A DNA stretch of 22,516 bases from Clostridiales bacterium (GTDB taxonomy: Bacteria > Bacillota > Clostridia > Lachnospirales > Lachnospiraceae). The translations under genes were made by a program, and so were the position numbers. Within the stretch, counting starts at the first letter, position 1. Each line of letters starts with the position of its first letter. The stretch lies in NCBI GenBank assembly GCA_018369015.1, contig JAGZDD010000051.1:1-22516 (forward strand), written 5' to 3'. Below, piece by piece: positions 14,448 through 22,100 of this stretch. The notes beneath the pieces were generated by a model. That model worked only from the letters and a program-made list of their open reading frames with translations, made no database searches and had not been told where the DNA came from.

Positions 14448-14606
14448 TGCAAAATCCATTAAAAATCGCCTGCGGCAATGGGATTTTTTGCACTCCTGTT
14501 TCACTTTCTGACGGTCAGCGCAGCAAGTGCGCAGACCTGGCTGAACGATTACTATGTATACCCTCTAAAAATGAAAAGTCTTGAATAACACCACTAAATC
14601 ATGTAA

Positions 14607-14612
14607 TATAAT
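14607..14612 (+). promoter_or_regulatory. Candidate -10 box upstream of murB
   Basis: A perfect TATAAT about 230 bp before murB in an AT-rich stretch. TTGAAT at 14581-14586 is the nearest -35-like sequence but is 20 bp away, longer than usual, so the promoter is uncertain. Confidence 0.3.
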
Positions 14613-14649
14613 GAATATCGTAACTGTTTTATACAGTTATTTATAAAAC

Positions 14650-14690
14650 GTAACTATTCAGCCATGCCATCTCGGATTTGCGCAGCTAAC
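14650..14690. repeat. GTAACTATTCAGCC repeat fragment
   Basis: GTAACTATTCAGCCATGC followed by CATCTCGGATTTGCGCAGCT. The second part is identical to 2476-2495 and similar to 7331 and 18306. The right-hand partner end is not obvious before murB. Confidence 0.65.
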
Positions 14691-14739
14691 CGTTGCCAAC
14701 AAGGCTAAATTCTCGACTCGGGCTAAGCGCCCTAGACTA

Positions 14740-14826
14740 AAGGAGAACAAAACTTCTATGAAAGTCAGGCTTTCATCCGTGGTGGTGCCGCGTCAAGCGC
14801 GGCATGAAAGTTGTACTATAAAATAG
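14740..14826 (+). other. Possible leader ORF / alternative-hairpin region before murB
   Basis: AAAGGAG is followed by an ATG at 14758 and a 22-codon frame ending TAG at 14824-14826, 17 bp before the murB start. ATGAAAG (14758-14764), CTTTCAT (14770-14776) and ATGAAAG (14804-14810) allow two exclusive pairings, and a TGCCGCG/CGCGGCA hairpin (14786-14804) sits between. GGTGGTGCCGCG resembles the T-box GGTGGNACCGCG but with G for A, and the usual long T-box stem I is not recognisable. No T-tract follows. It could be an attenuator, a decayed T-box or simply repeat DNA. Confidence 0.35.
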
Positions 14827-14843
14827 CAGAATGGAGTAAAGCT

Positions 14844-15782
14844 ATGACAACAGAATTTATTCATGCATTGACTCAGATTGTCGGAGCAGGTACTATAAAA
14901 TTTGATGAACTGATGAAGCTGCATACAACATTTCGTATCGGAGGGCCGGCAGATATCTTTGTGACCCCTGGGGATGCAGACAGCCTTAAAAAGGCTGTAG
15001 AATGTTGCAAGGCATTTAATATACCATGGATGATTATTGGAAATGGGAGTAATTTGCTTGTAAGTGATAAAGGAATCCGGGGCGTTGTGTTCCAGATTTT
15101 TAAGACCATGGACAGCGTCCGGTTTGAGCCGGCCAGGGATGGCGCTACCCGTGTTGTGGCAGGGGCAGGTATTTTACTGTCGCGCCTGGCAAGAGCTATT
15201 GCCTGGGAAGGACTTAGCGGTTTTGAATTTGCCAGCGGTATACCCGGAACCTTTGGGGGCGCAGTGACAATGAATGCTGGTGCCTACGGCGGGGAAATGC
15301 AGTCGTTCATTGATACTGTGACCGTACTCACAGCGGACGGGCATATTCGTACGTTAAGACAAGACGCTCTGGATTTTGGCTATCGCACCAGTATTATTCA
15401 AAAGGAAAAAATGATTGTTTTAGAGGCGGCCTTAAAGCTTAAAACAGGAGATCGGGAGGAAATTATGGCCCGTATTGAAGAACTTAGCGAGCGCCGCCGG
15501 GAAAAGCAGCCGTTAGAATATCCAAGCGCAGGAAGTACCTTTAAACGGCCGGAGGGCTATTTCGCCGGAAAGCTGATTGAGGACTGCGGTTTAAAAGGTT
15601 TTTGTGTTGGAAAAGCCCAGGTATCTCCAAAGCACAGTGGCTTTGTCATTAATACAGGGGAGGCAACGGCAGAAGATGTGCTTGGCCTGATCCGCCACAT
15701 CCAGGAAACGGTTTATGAGCGTTTTGGCGTAACGATGGAGCCAGAGGTAAGAATTGTGGGAGACTTTGGGGCTTCCAGCTAA
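14844..15782 (+). CDS. murB: UDP-N-acetylmuramate dehydrogenase
   Basis: MurB reduces UDP-GlcNAc-enolpyruvate to UDP-MurNAc with NADPH and FAD, the second committed step of peptidoglycan synthesis. The start at 14844 (312 aa) has GGAG 7 nt upstream; an ATG at 14811 overlaps the leader frame and adds a non-family extension. The FAD-binding domain covers about 28-200, with TTFRIGGPA, IGNGSNLLVSDKG (65-77), FASGIPGTFGGAVTMNAGAYGGE (129-151) and R181 in YRTS. The substrate domain shows AGSTFKRPEGYFAGKLIE with the probable proton donor S231 and a terminal EPEVRIVG with E301. The compact length without extra loop fits the type II MurB of Firmicutes. The rapZ start lies 15 bp after the stop, so the genes are co-transcribed. 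Confidence 0.96.
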   Translation: MTTEFIHALTQIVGAGTIKFDELMKLHTTFRIGGPADIFVTPGDADSLKKAVECCKAFNIPWMIIGNGSNLLVSDKGIRGVVFQIFKTMDSVRFEPARDGATRVVAGAGILLSRLARAIAWEGLSGFEFASGIPGTFGGAVTMNAGAYGGEMQSFIDTVTVLTADGHIRTLRQDALDFGYRTSIIQKEKMIVLEAALKLKTGDREEIMARIEELSERRREKQPLEYPSAGSTFKRPEGYFAGKLIEDCGLKGFCVGKAQVSPKHSGFVINTGEATAEDVLGLIRHIQETVYERFGVTMEPEVRIVGDFGASS

Positions 15783-15797
15783 GAAAGGTCGGTAAAA

Positions 15798-16673
15798 ATG
15801 CGTTTTGTTATTGTAACTGGAATGAGCGGCGCCGGGAAATCGTCGGCGCTTAAAATGCTTGAGGACGCCGGATATTTTTGTGTGGACAATCTTCCCATTC
15901 CTTTGATTTCAAAGTTTGCTGAGATTGGATGCCAGGAGCCGGCGATGATGAATAAAGTGGCTTTAGGCATTGATATACGCAGCGGGGAGGATCTCCCAAG
16001 GCTGCTGCCTGTGCTGAATAATCTGGAACAAAATGGTGTCTGCTATGAGATTTTATTTTTAGATTGCAAGGATTCAGTGCTTGTTAAACGATTTAAGGAA
16101 ACCCGGCGGCTTCATCCACTGACAAAATCCGGGCGTCTTGAGCAAAGTATTGCCGGAGAGCGGCGCAGACTGGATTTTTTGAAAAAGAAGGCCACTTATA
16201 TCATTGATACATCCCAGCTTCTCACAAGAGAATTAAAGACGGAAATTAACAAAATTTTTGTGAAAAATGAAAACTATCAAAGTTTTTTTGTGACGATTTT
16301 ATCCTTTGGCTTTAAATATGGCATACCTGCGGACGCAGATCTTGTATTTGATGTGCGCTTTTTGCCGAATCCGTATTACATTGAGGAGCTTAAACCTAAA
16401 ACAGGGAATGATAAGGATGTATCGGATTATGTATTAAAATTTGAAGAAGCGGGTATCTTTCTTGAAAAACTGGTAGATTTGATTTCCTTTTTAATCCCTA
16501 ATTATATGAATGAGGGAAAGAACCAGCTTGTTATTGCTATTGGCTGTACGGGCGGGAAGCACCGTTCCGTGACTTTGGCCAACGCATTGTACCGGCGGCT
16601 TTTAGGACATGAATACGGGATTAAGGTGGAACACCGGGATATTGAAAAAGACAGGTACTATAAGTCGGTGTAA
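15798..16673 (+). CDS. rapZ: RNase adapter/nucleotide-binding protein RapZ (YvcJ)
   Basis: RapZ/YvcJ is a P-loop protein; in E. coli it targets the GlmZ sRNA to RNase E and senses glucosamine-6-phosphate, while its Firmicute role is less defined. The 291-aa protein has Walker A GMSGAGKS (8-15), DNLPIPLI, the middle region IDIRSGEDLP and FLDCKDSVLVKRFKETRRLHPL, and the C-terminal domain with FGFKYGIPADADLVFDVRFLPNPYY and GCTGGKHRSV (249-258), all conserved in the family. It starts 15 bp after murB, with AAAGG-type ribosome site. Here yvcK/glmR, which commonly separates rapZ from whiA, is missing; instead 135 bp of palindrome and leader repeat precede whiA. Confidence 0.96.
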   Translation: MRFVIVTGMSGAGKSSALKMLEDAGYFCVDNLPIPLISKFAEIGCQEPAMMNKVALGIDIRSGEDLPRLLPVLNNLEQNGVCYEILFLDCKDSVLVKRFKETRRLHPLTKSGRLEQSIAGERRRLDFLKKKATYIIDTSQLLTRELKTEINKIFVKNENYQSFFVTILSFGFKYGIPADADLVFDVRFLPNPYYIEELKPKTGNDKDVSDYVLKFEEAGIFLEKLVDLISFLIPNYMNEGKNQLVIAIGCTGGKHRSVTLANALYRRLLGHEYGIKVEHRDIEKDRYYKSV

Positions 16674-16723
16674 GTAACCTGGCAGCCGGAATAGCCTAAC
16701 AGCTTAGGCAACGGAACTGTTAC
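16674..16723. repeat. GTAAC-GTTAC palindromic element
   Basis: Starts GTAAC right after the rapZ stop and ends GTTAC, with an inner perfect hairpin GCCTAA-CAGC-TTAGGC (16694-16709). Same end motifs as the elements at 13003, 14417 and 18131. Confidence 0.6.
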
Positions 16724-16737
16724 GGAGCATTACCATA

Positions 16738-16790
16738 AAGGAAATCCCGCAGAGGGATAACCTGATGCTGTGAGAAAGCACGGCGATCAT
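16738..16790 (+). repeat. 52/53-bp leader unit (whiA)
   Basis: AAGGAAATCCCGCAGAGGGA to GCACGGCGATCAT, followed directly by the whiA ribosome site AAGGAAAGGAG. Compared with the ftsH units, hairpin 1 keeps its ATCCC/GGGAT stem with a changed loop, and hairpin 2 reads GCTGTG/CACGGC, where the C-to-T change leaves a G-T pair. Confidence 0.85.
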
Positions 16791-16808
16791 AAGGAAAGGA
16801 GAAGGCTT

Positions 16809-17762
16809 ATGTCATTTTCCGCAGTTGTGAAGGATGAACTTTCCAGGCAGTGTCCGCCGGCACGCCATTGCCAACTGGCAGAAACTGCCGCAATTTTGTC
16901 GATGTGCGGCAGGATTATTATTGATGAAGATGATAAATTTTCTATAAAAATTCATACGGAAAGTGTTTCTGTCGCAAGAAAGTACTTTACATTATTGAAA
17001 AAATCATTTAATATTAATAGCGATGTTTCTGTTCGGTGTAATTACTATTTGAAGAAACGACGAACCTATATTGTTACGGTACCCGATGATAAAATGGCGC
17101 ATAAAATATTATATGCGACACGGCTGATGACCCGGGATGGTGAATTTTCAGAAGATTTTTCAGTTTCGGATCATGTACTGATTCAAAATCAGTGCTGTAT
17201 GCGTGCGTTCCTTCGAGGGTCATTTTTGGCAGGAGGTTCCGTAAGCGATCCACAAAAAACATATCATTTTGAGATTTCCTGTTCCAGTAATGAAAAAGCA
17301 CTTCAATTATTACAGCTTATGGCTCAGTTTAATATCGAAGGCAAGATTATTGTGAGAAAAAGGCACTATATCGTTTATATCAAGGAGGGTGCCCAGATCG
17401 TTGATATGCTTAATGTGATGGGGGCTTATAATTCGCTCATGGACATGGAAAATGTGCGGATTTTGAAAGAAATGCGCAACAGCGTGAACCGGCGTGTGAA
17501 TTGTGAGACTGCCAACATTAATAAAACAGTGTCTGCTGCTGTAAAACAAGTGGAGGATATTACACTTATCAGAGATTCCATAGGCTTTAGCCAGCTTTCA
17601 GACGGCTTGAGGGAGATTGCCCAGCTTCGGCTGGATTATCCAGAGGCAACACTTGTGGAGCTTGGAAGGATGCTTTCCAGCCCAGTAGGAAAATCTGGGG
17701 TTAATCACCGTTTAAGAAAGCTTGGTATGATGGCAGACGAACTTAGATGTCATGGGCGTTAA
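16809..17762 (+). CDS. whiA: Sporulation/division regulator WhiA
   Basis: WhiA is a DNA-binding protein related to LAGLIDADG homing endonucleases; it regulates sporulation in Streptomyces and affects division and chromosome segregation in Firmicutes. The start at 16809 (317 aa) begins MSFSAVVKDEL, the usual N-terminus, after AAGGAAAGGAGAAGG; an upstream ATG at 16770 lies within the leader repeat and is rejected. The middle domain shows CCMRAFLRGSFLAGGSVSDP, the degenerate LAGLIDADG motif (about 130-150). The C-terminal helix-turn-helix shows LRLDYPEATLVELGRMLSSP and GKSGVNHRLRKL (about 275-310). It is followed after 29 bp by an HPr-like gene, the same order as whiA-crh in Bacillus. Confidence 0.96.
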   Translation: MSFSAVVKDELSRQCPPARHCQLAETAAILSMCGRIIIDEDDKFSIKIHTESVSVARKYFTLLKKSFNINSDVSVRCNYYLKKRRTYIVTVPDDKMAHKILYATRLMTRDGEFSEDFSVSDHVLIQNQCCMRAFLRGSFLAGGSVSDPQKTYHFEISCSSNEKALQLLQLMAQFNIEGKIIVRKRHYIVYIKEGAQIVDMLNVMGAYNSLMDMENVRILKEMRNSVNRRVNCETANINKTVSAAVKQVEDITLIRDSIGFSQLSDGLREIAQLRLDYPEATLVELGRMLSSPVGKSGVNHRLRKLGMMADELRCHGR

Positions 17763-17791
17763 AACGCAAGAAGGAAGGCGAGGTACAAATT

Positions 17792-18058
17792 ATGGTTGCA
17801 AAGGATGTTACAATTAAAATTCCAACCGGGTTAGAAGCAAGACCAGTAGCGTTGCTAGTTCAGGTGGCTAGTCAGTATGACAGCAGTATCTATTTGGAAA
17901 CCGAAGACAAAAAAGTAAATGCAAAAAGTATTATGGGAATGATGAGCCTTGCGATCAGTGAAGGAGAAACCGTAACGATCATAGCGAATGGCGCTGATGA
18001 AAACAAGGCCGTAGAAAATATTGAAAAATATCTGATTGGTAAAGAAGCCAGTGAATAA
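17792..18058 (+). CDS. Crh-like HPr protein lacking His15
   Basis: An 88-aa HPr-fold protein starting at 17792; a longer frame from 17747 overlaps whiA and is not used. The active-site motif, normally TGLHARP, reads TGLEARP, so position 15 is Glu and it cannot accept phosphate from Enzyme I there. The regulatory helix VNAKSIMGMMSLAI keeps Ser46, the HprK site, so it should act like Bacillus Crh (which has Gln15): a co-repressor for CcpA-type regulators when Ser-phosphorylated, not a sugar-transport carrier. Its place after whiA matches crh. HprK is encoded about 4.8 kb upstream. A terminator follows. The true PTS HPr would then be elsewhere. The Ser46 role is family knowledge; the Glu15 is seen directly. 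Confidence 0.9.
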   Translation: MVAKDVTIKIPTGLEARPVALLVQVASQYDSSIYLETEDKKVNAKSIMGMMSLAISEGETVTIIANGADENKAVENIEKYLIGKEASE

Positions 18059-18096
18059 ATGTTCTCTGGAATAAAAAGTATCAGTTGAACTCTTTT

Positions 18097-18127
18097 AGCC
18101 GCCGGATTGCTCCGGCGGCTTTCATTT
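18097..18127 (+). terminator. Terminator after HPr-like gene
   Basis: AGCCGCCGGA (18097-18106), a TTGC loop and TCCGGCGGCT (18111-18120), then TTCATTT. A 10-bp GC-rich perfect stem ending the murB-rapZ-whiA-HPr run. Confidence 0.8.
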
Positions 18128-18130
18128 ATG

Positions 18131-18209
18131 GTAACAGTACAGCCGGCAAAGATCGGGCAAAAGCGCCTTAGTGCGGCTTTGCGAATGGAGTGGGCTGACT
18201 AGTTGCTAC
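18131..18209. repeat. GTAACAGTACAGCC inverted-repeat element
   Basis: Left end GTAACAGTACAGCC; right end GGGCTGACTAGTTGCTAC, an imperfect inverse. Inner CAAAG and CTTTG also pair. No coding content. Confidence 0.45.
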
Positions 18210-18247
18210 TTATGGCAAAGCATTTGGGAGATGCACGGAAGTTAATG

Positions 18248-18276
18248 TAGAAAAAATGACAAAAATCGATTATAAT
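18248..18276 (+). promoter_or_regulatory. Candidate promoter before thioesterase
   Basis: TAGAAA (18248-18253), a 17-bp spacer and a perfect TATAAT (18271-18276) in an AT-rich stretch. It lies about 370 bp before the thioesterase with a repeat in between, so the leader would be long. Confidence 0.4.
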
Positions 18277-18287
18277 AAATTTAATAA

Positions 18288-18619
18288 GTAACAGTTCCGA
18301 CATGCATCCCGGATTCGCAGCTGTCGCAGCTTTTTCGCTGCTTACGCAGCTAAATCCTCGATTATGGCGTACCGCCATAGGTCTGGTGATATAAAAACTC
18401 CTCTGCAAGCAAGCTTGCGGTCTACGCTGTGCTCCGGTCGGCGCAGGACAGACGTCCACCGGACGTCTTGCGGTCTACGCTACGCTCCGGTCGGCGCAGG
18501 ACAGACGTCCACTGGACGTCTTGCGGTCTACGCTACGCTCCGGTCGGCGCAGGACAGACGTCCACTGGACGTCTTGCGCCGGATTTTTTGTGTCACCAGC
18601 CGCATGGCTGAATAGTTAT
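18288..18619. repeat. Composite repeat element with inverted ends
   Basis: The left end GTAACAGTTCCGACATGC and the right end GCATGGCTGAATAGTTAT are imperfect inverted repeats, and CATGC/GCATG pair exactly. Inside are the shared ATCCCGGATTCGCAGCT motif, a hairpin ATGGCGTACCGCCAT near 18364, and three tandem 53-bp units. This accounts for nearly all of the 590-bp gap between the HPr-like gene and the thioesterase. Short open frames here simply translate the tandem units. Confidence 0.65.
18414..18572. repeat. Three tandem 53-bp palindromic units
   Basis: CTTGCGGTCTACGCT starts at 18414, 18467 and 18520 (period 53), with a partial fourth at 18573. Each contains the palindrome GACGTCC...GGACGTC. 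Units 2 and 3 are identical; unit 1 differs at a few bases (CTGTGCTCC for CTACGCTCC; CACCGG for CACTGG). A single inverted relative lies at 11832-11884. Confidence 0.92.
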
Positions 18620-18648
18620 ATTAATAATGACAGGAGGCTCGACAGGAA

Positions 18649-19056
18649 ATGACATTTGATGAAATTAAAACAATCATAGAATCCGGTGGTTTTGCAAAGC
18701 ATACGGGTATTGAAATATTAGAGGCAGAAAATGGACACGCATTGGGCCGGATTGTTCTTGGCAAGGTTCACGGAAATTCTATAGGAGCAGTTCATGGCGG
18801 ATGCATTTTTACACTTATAGATACTGTTGCAGGAACGGCATTTGTAACAACAGGAAAAATATGTACGACCTTATCGTCCAATATTGATTTTTTAAGTGCT
18901 GCTATAGAATCTAAGGAATTGACAGCCCAGGCAGTGCCTGCAAGAATCGGCAACCATATTGCTGTCTATGATGTGACGGTGAAAGATGATCGCGGGGTTT
19001 TGATTGCTAAGGCATCCGTTACTTTTTATGTTTTAAAAAATGTGGCTATTTCATAA
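18649..19056 (+). CDS. PaaI-type hotdog thioesterase
   Basis: A 135-aa single hotdog-fold protein of the PaaI/YdiI acyl-CoA thioesterase group, likely hydrolysing an acyl- or aryl-CoA. The key stretch GAVHGGCIFTLIDTVAGTAF (about 45-64) matches the family pattern with HGG and a downstream D/E on the long helix, and the N-terminal FAKHTGIEILE and C-terminal LIAKASVTFYVL fit the fold ends. The ribosome site is AGGAGG at 18632-18637, about 11 nt from the ATG, somewhat far. It is between repeats and dnaE with no pathway neighbours, so the substrate is unknown. Confidence 0.85.
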   Translation: MTFDEIKTIIESGGFAKHTGIEILEAENGHALGRIVLGKVHGNSIGAVHGGCIFTLIDTVAGTAFVTTGKICTTLSSNIDFLSAAIESKELTAQAVPARIGNHIAVYDVTVKDDRGVLIAKASVTFYVLKNVAIS

Positions 19057-19191
19057 ATAAGACCGCGGCTGGTTTATAGACAAGGCTATGACGATCTCAT
19101 AAACAGAGCTGTGTAACATTTTGTAATGGCGGCAGTCTGGGTCTGAGGGCCGTGCTATCACTATAAAATAAAAGCTGGTTAGGAGGAAAAC

Positions 19192-22100
19192 ATGAGCTTT
19201 ACACATCTGCATGTCCATACGGAGTACAGCCTTTTGGACGGCTCGAATAAAATTAAAGAGTGTATTGCCCGGGTAAAGGAACTGGGTATGGACAGCGTAG
19301 CGATTACGGACCACGGGGTTATGTATGGCGTGATTGATTTTTACCGGGAAGCAAAGAAAAACGGAATACGGCCGGTGATCGGCTGTGAGGTTTATGTGGC
19401 TCCCGGTTCCCGGTTCGACAAAGAAGGGCGGGATGACAACCGTTACCATCATCTTGTGCTTCTGGCTGAAAATAATGTCGGCTATCACAACCTGATTAAA
19501 ATTGTATCTAGGGGATTTACAGAGGGCTTTTACTATAAACCGAGGGTGGACAAGGAGCTGCTTTTGGAGTATCACGAGGGGATTATTGCCCTGAGCGCCT
19601 GTCTGGCCGGGGAAGTGCAGAGCCTGATTACAAAGGGCTTTTATGAGGAAGCCGTAAAAGCTGCAAAATCCTTAAGAGATATTTTTGGGGAGGGAAATTT
19701 TTTCCTGGAGCTTCAGGATCACGGTATTCCAGCCCAAAAGATGGTCAACCAGGCGCTGCTGCGTATGAGTAAGGAAACGGGAATACCTTTGGTAGCAACA
19801 AATGATATTCATTATACATATGCCGAGGACGCTAAGGCCCATGATATTCTGCTCTGCATTCAGACTGGAAAGAAGGTTGCTGACGAAAACCGTATGCGTT
19901 ATGAGGGCGGGCAGTATTATGTAAAATCAGAGGAGGAAATGAAGGCTCTGTTCCCCTATGCCCTGGAAGCCCTGGAAAATACCCACAAGATAGCCATGCG
20001 CTGCCAAGTGGAGATTACCTTTGGTGAATATAAGCTGCCCCACTTTCCTGTACCCGAGGGCTTTGACGCCTGGACCTACCTTCAAAAGCTGGCTTTTGAC
20101 GGCTTTTTAGAGCGCTACCCCCATCAGCCGGCAAAGCTTAAAGAGCGCCTGGAATATGAGCTTAATGTCATTCATTCGATGGGATTTGTGGATTACTTCC
20201 TCATTGTGTGGGATTTTATCAAATATGCCAGGGATCATGGAATTATCGTAGGGCCCGGACGGGGAAGCGCGGCCGGAAGTATTGTTTCTTATTGCCTTGG
20301 GATTACAAAGCTGGATCCTATTAAATACAGCCTGCTTTTTGAACGTTTCCTAAATCCGAACCGTGTCACCATGCCGGATATTGATATTGATTTTTGCTTT
20401 GAACGGCGCCAGGAGGTTATTGATTACGTTGTCCGAAAGTATGGGAAGGACAGGGTTGTCCAGATTGTCACCTTTGGTACAATGGCTGCCCGGGGTGTCC
20501 TCCGTGATGTTGGCCGGGTGCTGGATATGCCTTATTCCCAGGTGGATGTTGTAGCGAAAATGATTCCCACAGAGCTGGGGATTACGATTGACAAGGCTCT
20601 GAAAATGAACCCTGAGCTTAAAGCCGTCTATGAACAGGATGAGCAGATCCACTATTTGATTGATATGTCTAAAAGGCTGGAGGGTCTTCCGCGCCATACA
20701 TCCATGCATGCGGCCGGCGTTGTTATAAGCCCCAAGGCTGTGGATGAATATGTGCCGCTGTCAAGAGGTGCAGAGGATGCCATTACGACCCAGTTTACGA
20801 TGACTACCTTGGAGGAGCTGGGCCTTTTGAAAATGGATTTTCTGGGCCTTAGGACGCTGACCGTGATCCAGAACGCGGAGAAGCTTGTAAACCGCCAGCC
20901 TGGCAATCATTTGGATATTGACCGGATTGATTACGAGGATCAAAATGTTTATGACCTTATAGGCACAGGAAGGACAGACGGTATTTTCCAGCTTGAAAGC
21001 GCGGGGATGAAAAGCTTTATGAAAGAGCTAAAGCCCCGGAACCTGGAAGATATTATTGCGGGAATCTCTTTGTACCGTCCGGGGCCGATGGATTTTATCC
21101 CCAAATACATTAAGGGAAAAAATGACCTGTCAGCCATTCATTATGACTGCCCTGAGCTGGAAGAAATTCTTTCCCCGACTTACGGCTGTATTGTTTACCA
21201 GGAGCAGGTTATGCAGATTGTTATGAAGCTGGCAGGCTATGATCTTGGGCGCAGTGACCTGGTGCGCCGTGCCATGTCCAAGAAAAAGGCCGATGTTATG
21301 GCAAAGGAACGGGAGTATTTTGTCTATGGCAATGAAGAACTGAATGTGCCGGGATGTATAAAAAATGGGATTGATGAAAAGACAGCGAACCGGATTTTTG
21401 ATGAAATGGTTGATTTTGCAAAATACGCCTTCAATAAATCTCATGCGGCGGCATATACAATTGTGTCTTATCAGACGGCATATTTAAAATGCTATTATCC
21501 AGTAGAATTTATGGCAGCCCTGATGACATCCGTGATTGAAAATTCATCGAAGGTGGCAGAATATATTATGACATGCCGGCAGATGGGGATTGAACTGCTT
21601 CCACCGGATATTAACGAGGGAGAAAGCGCCTTTTCTGTATCTGGCGGAAAGATCCGCTATGGCCTGTCTGCGATTAAGAGTGTAGGAAAGCCGGTGATCG
21701 AGGCGATTGTTGCGCAGAGGGAGAGCGCTGGGCCTTATAAGAGCCTTAAGGATTTCTGCGACCGGTTAAACGGCCGGGAAGTTAATAAGCGGACGATTGA
21801 GAATTTTATTAAAGCCGGGGCCTTCGACAGCCTTGGGCCTACGCTCAGGCAGCAGATGATGGTTTACGCCCAGATTATGGATCAGGTTGCTATGGAAAAG
21901 AAAAAATCCATGACCGGGCAAATGTCTCTCTTTGATTTTGTCGGTGAGGAGGAGAAGCAGGCGTTTGAAGTGAAGTACCCCGATGTCGGTGAATATGACA
22001 GGGAGCTTTTGCTTTCTTATGAAAAAGAGGTTTTAGGTGTATATATTAGCGGCCATCCTCTTGAAGAATACGAAAAGGCGTGGCGTAAAAATATAACGGC

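Noticed and set aside
14745..14826. Calling a firm T-box riboswitch before murB.
   Set aside because: Only the GGTGGTGCCGCG stretch is similar; the long specifier stem, the AG-bulge features and a T-tract terminator were not found, and murB is not a usual T-box target.
18414..18572. CRISPR array hypothesis for the 53-bp tandem units.
   Set aside because: The units are contiguous without unique spacers and no cas genes are present.
18364..18615. Open frames with three repeated RRRTDVHRTSCG-like segments, resembling a repeat protein.
   Set aside because: They are direct translations of the three 53-bp DNA repeats. The period is not a multiple of three, so the frame shifts between units, and there is no family match or gene signal.
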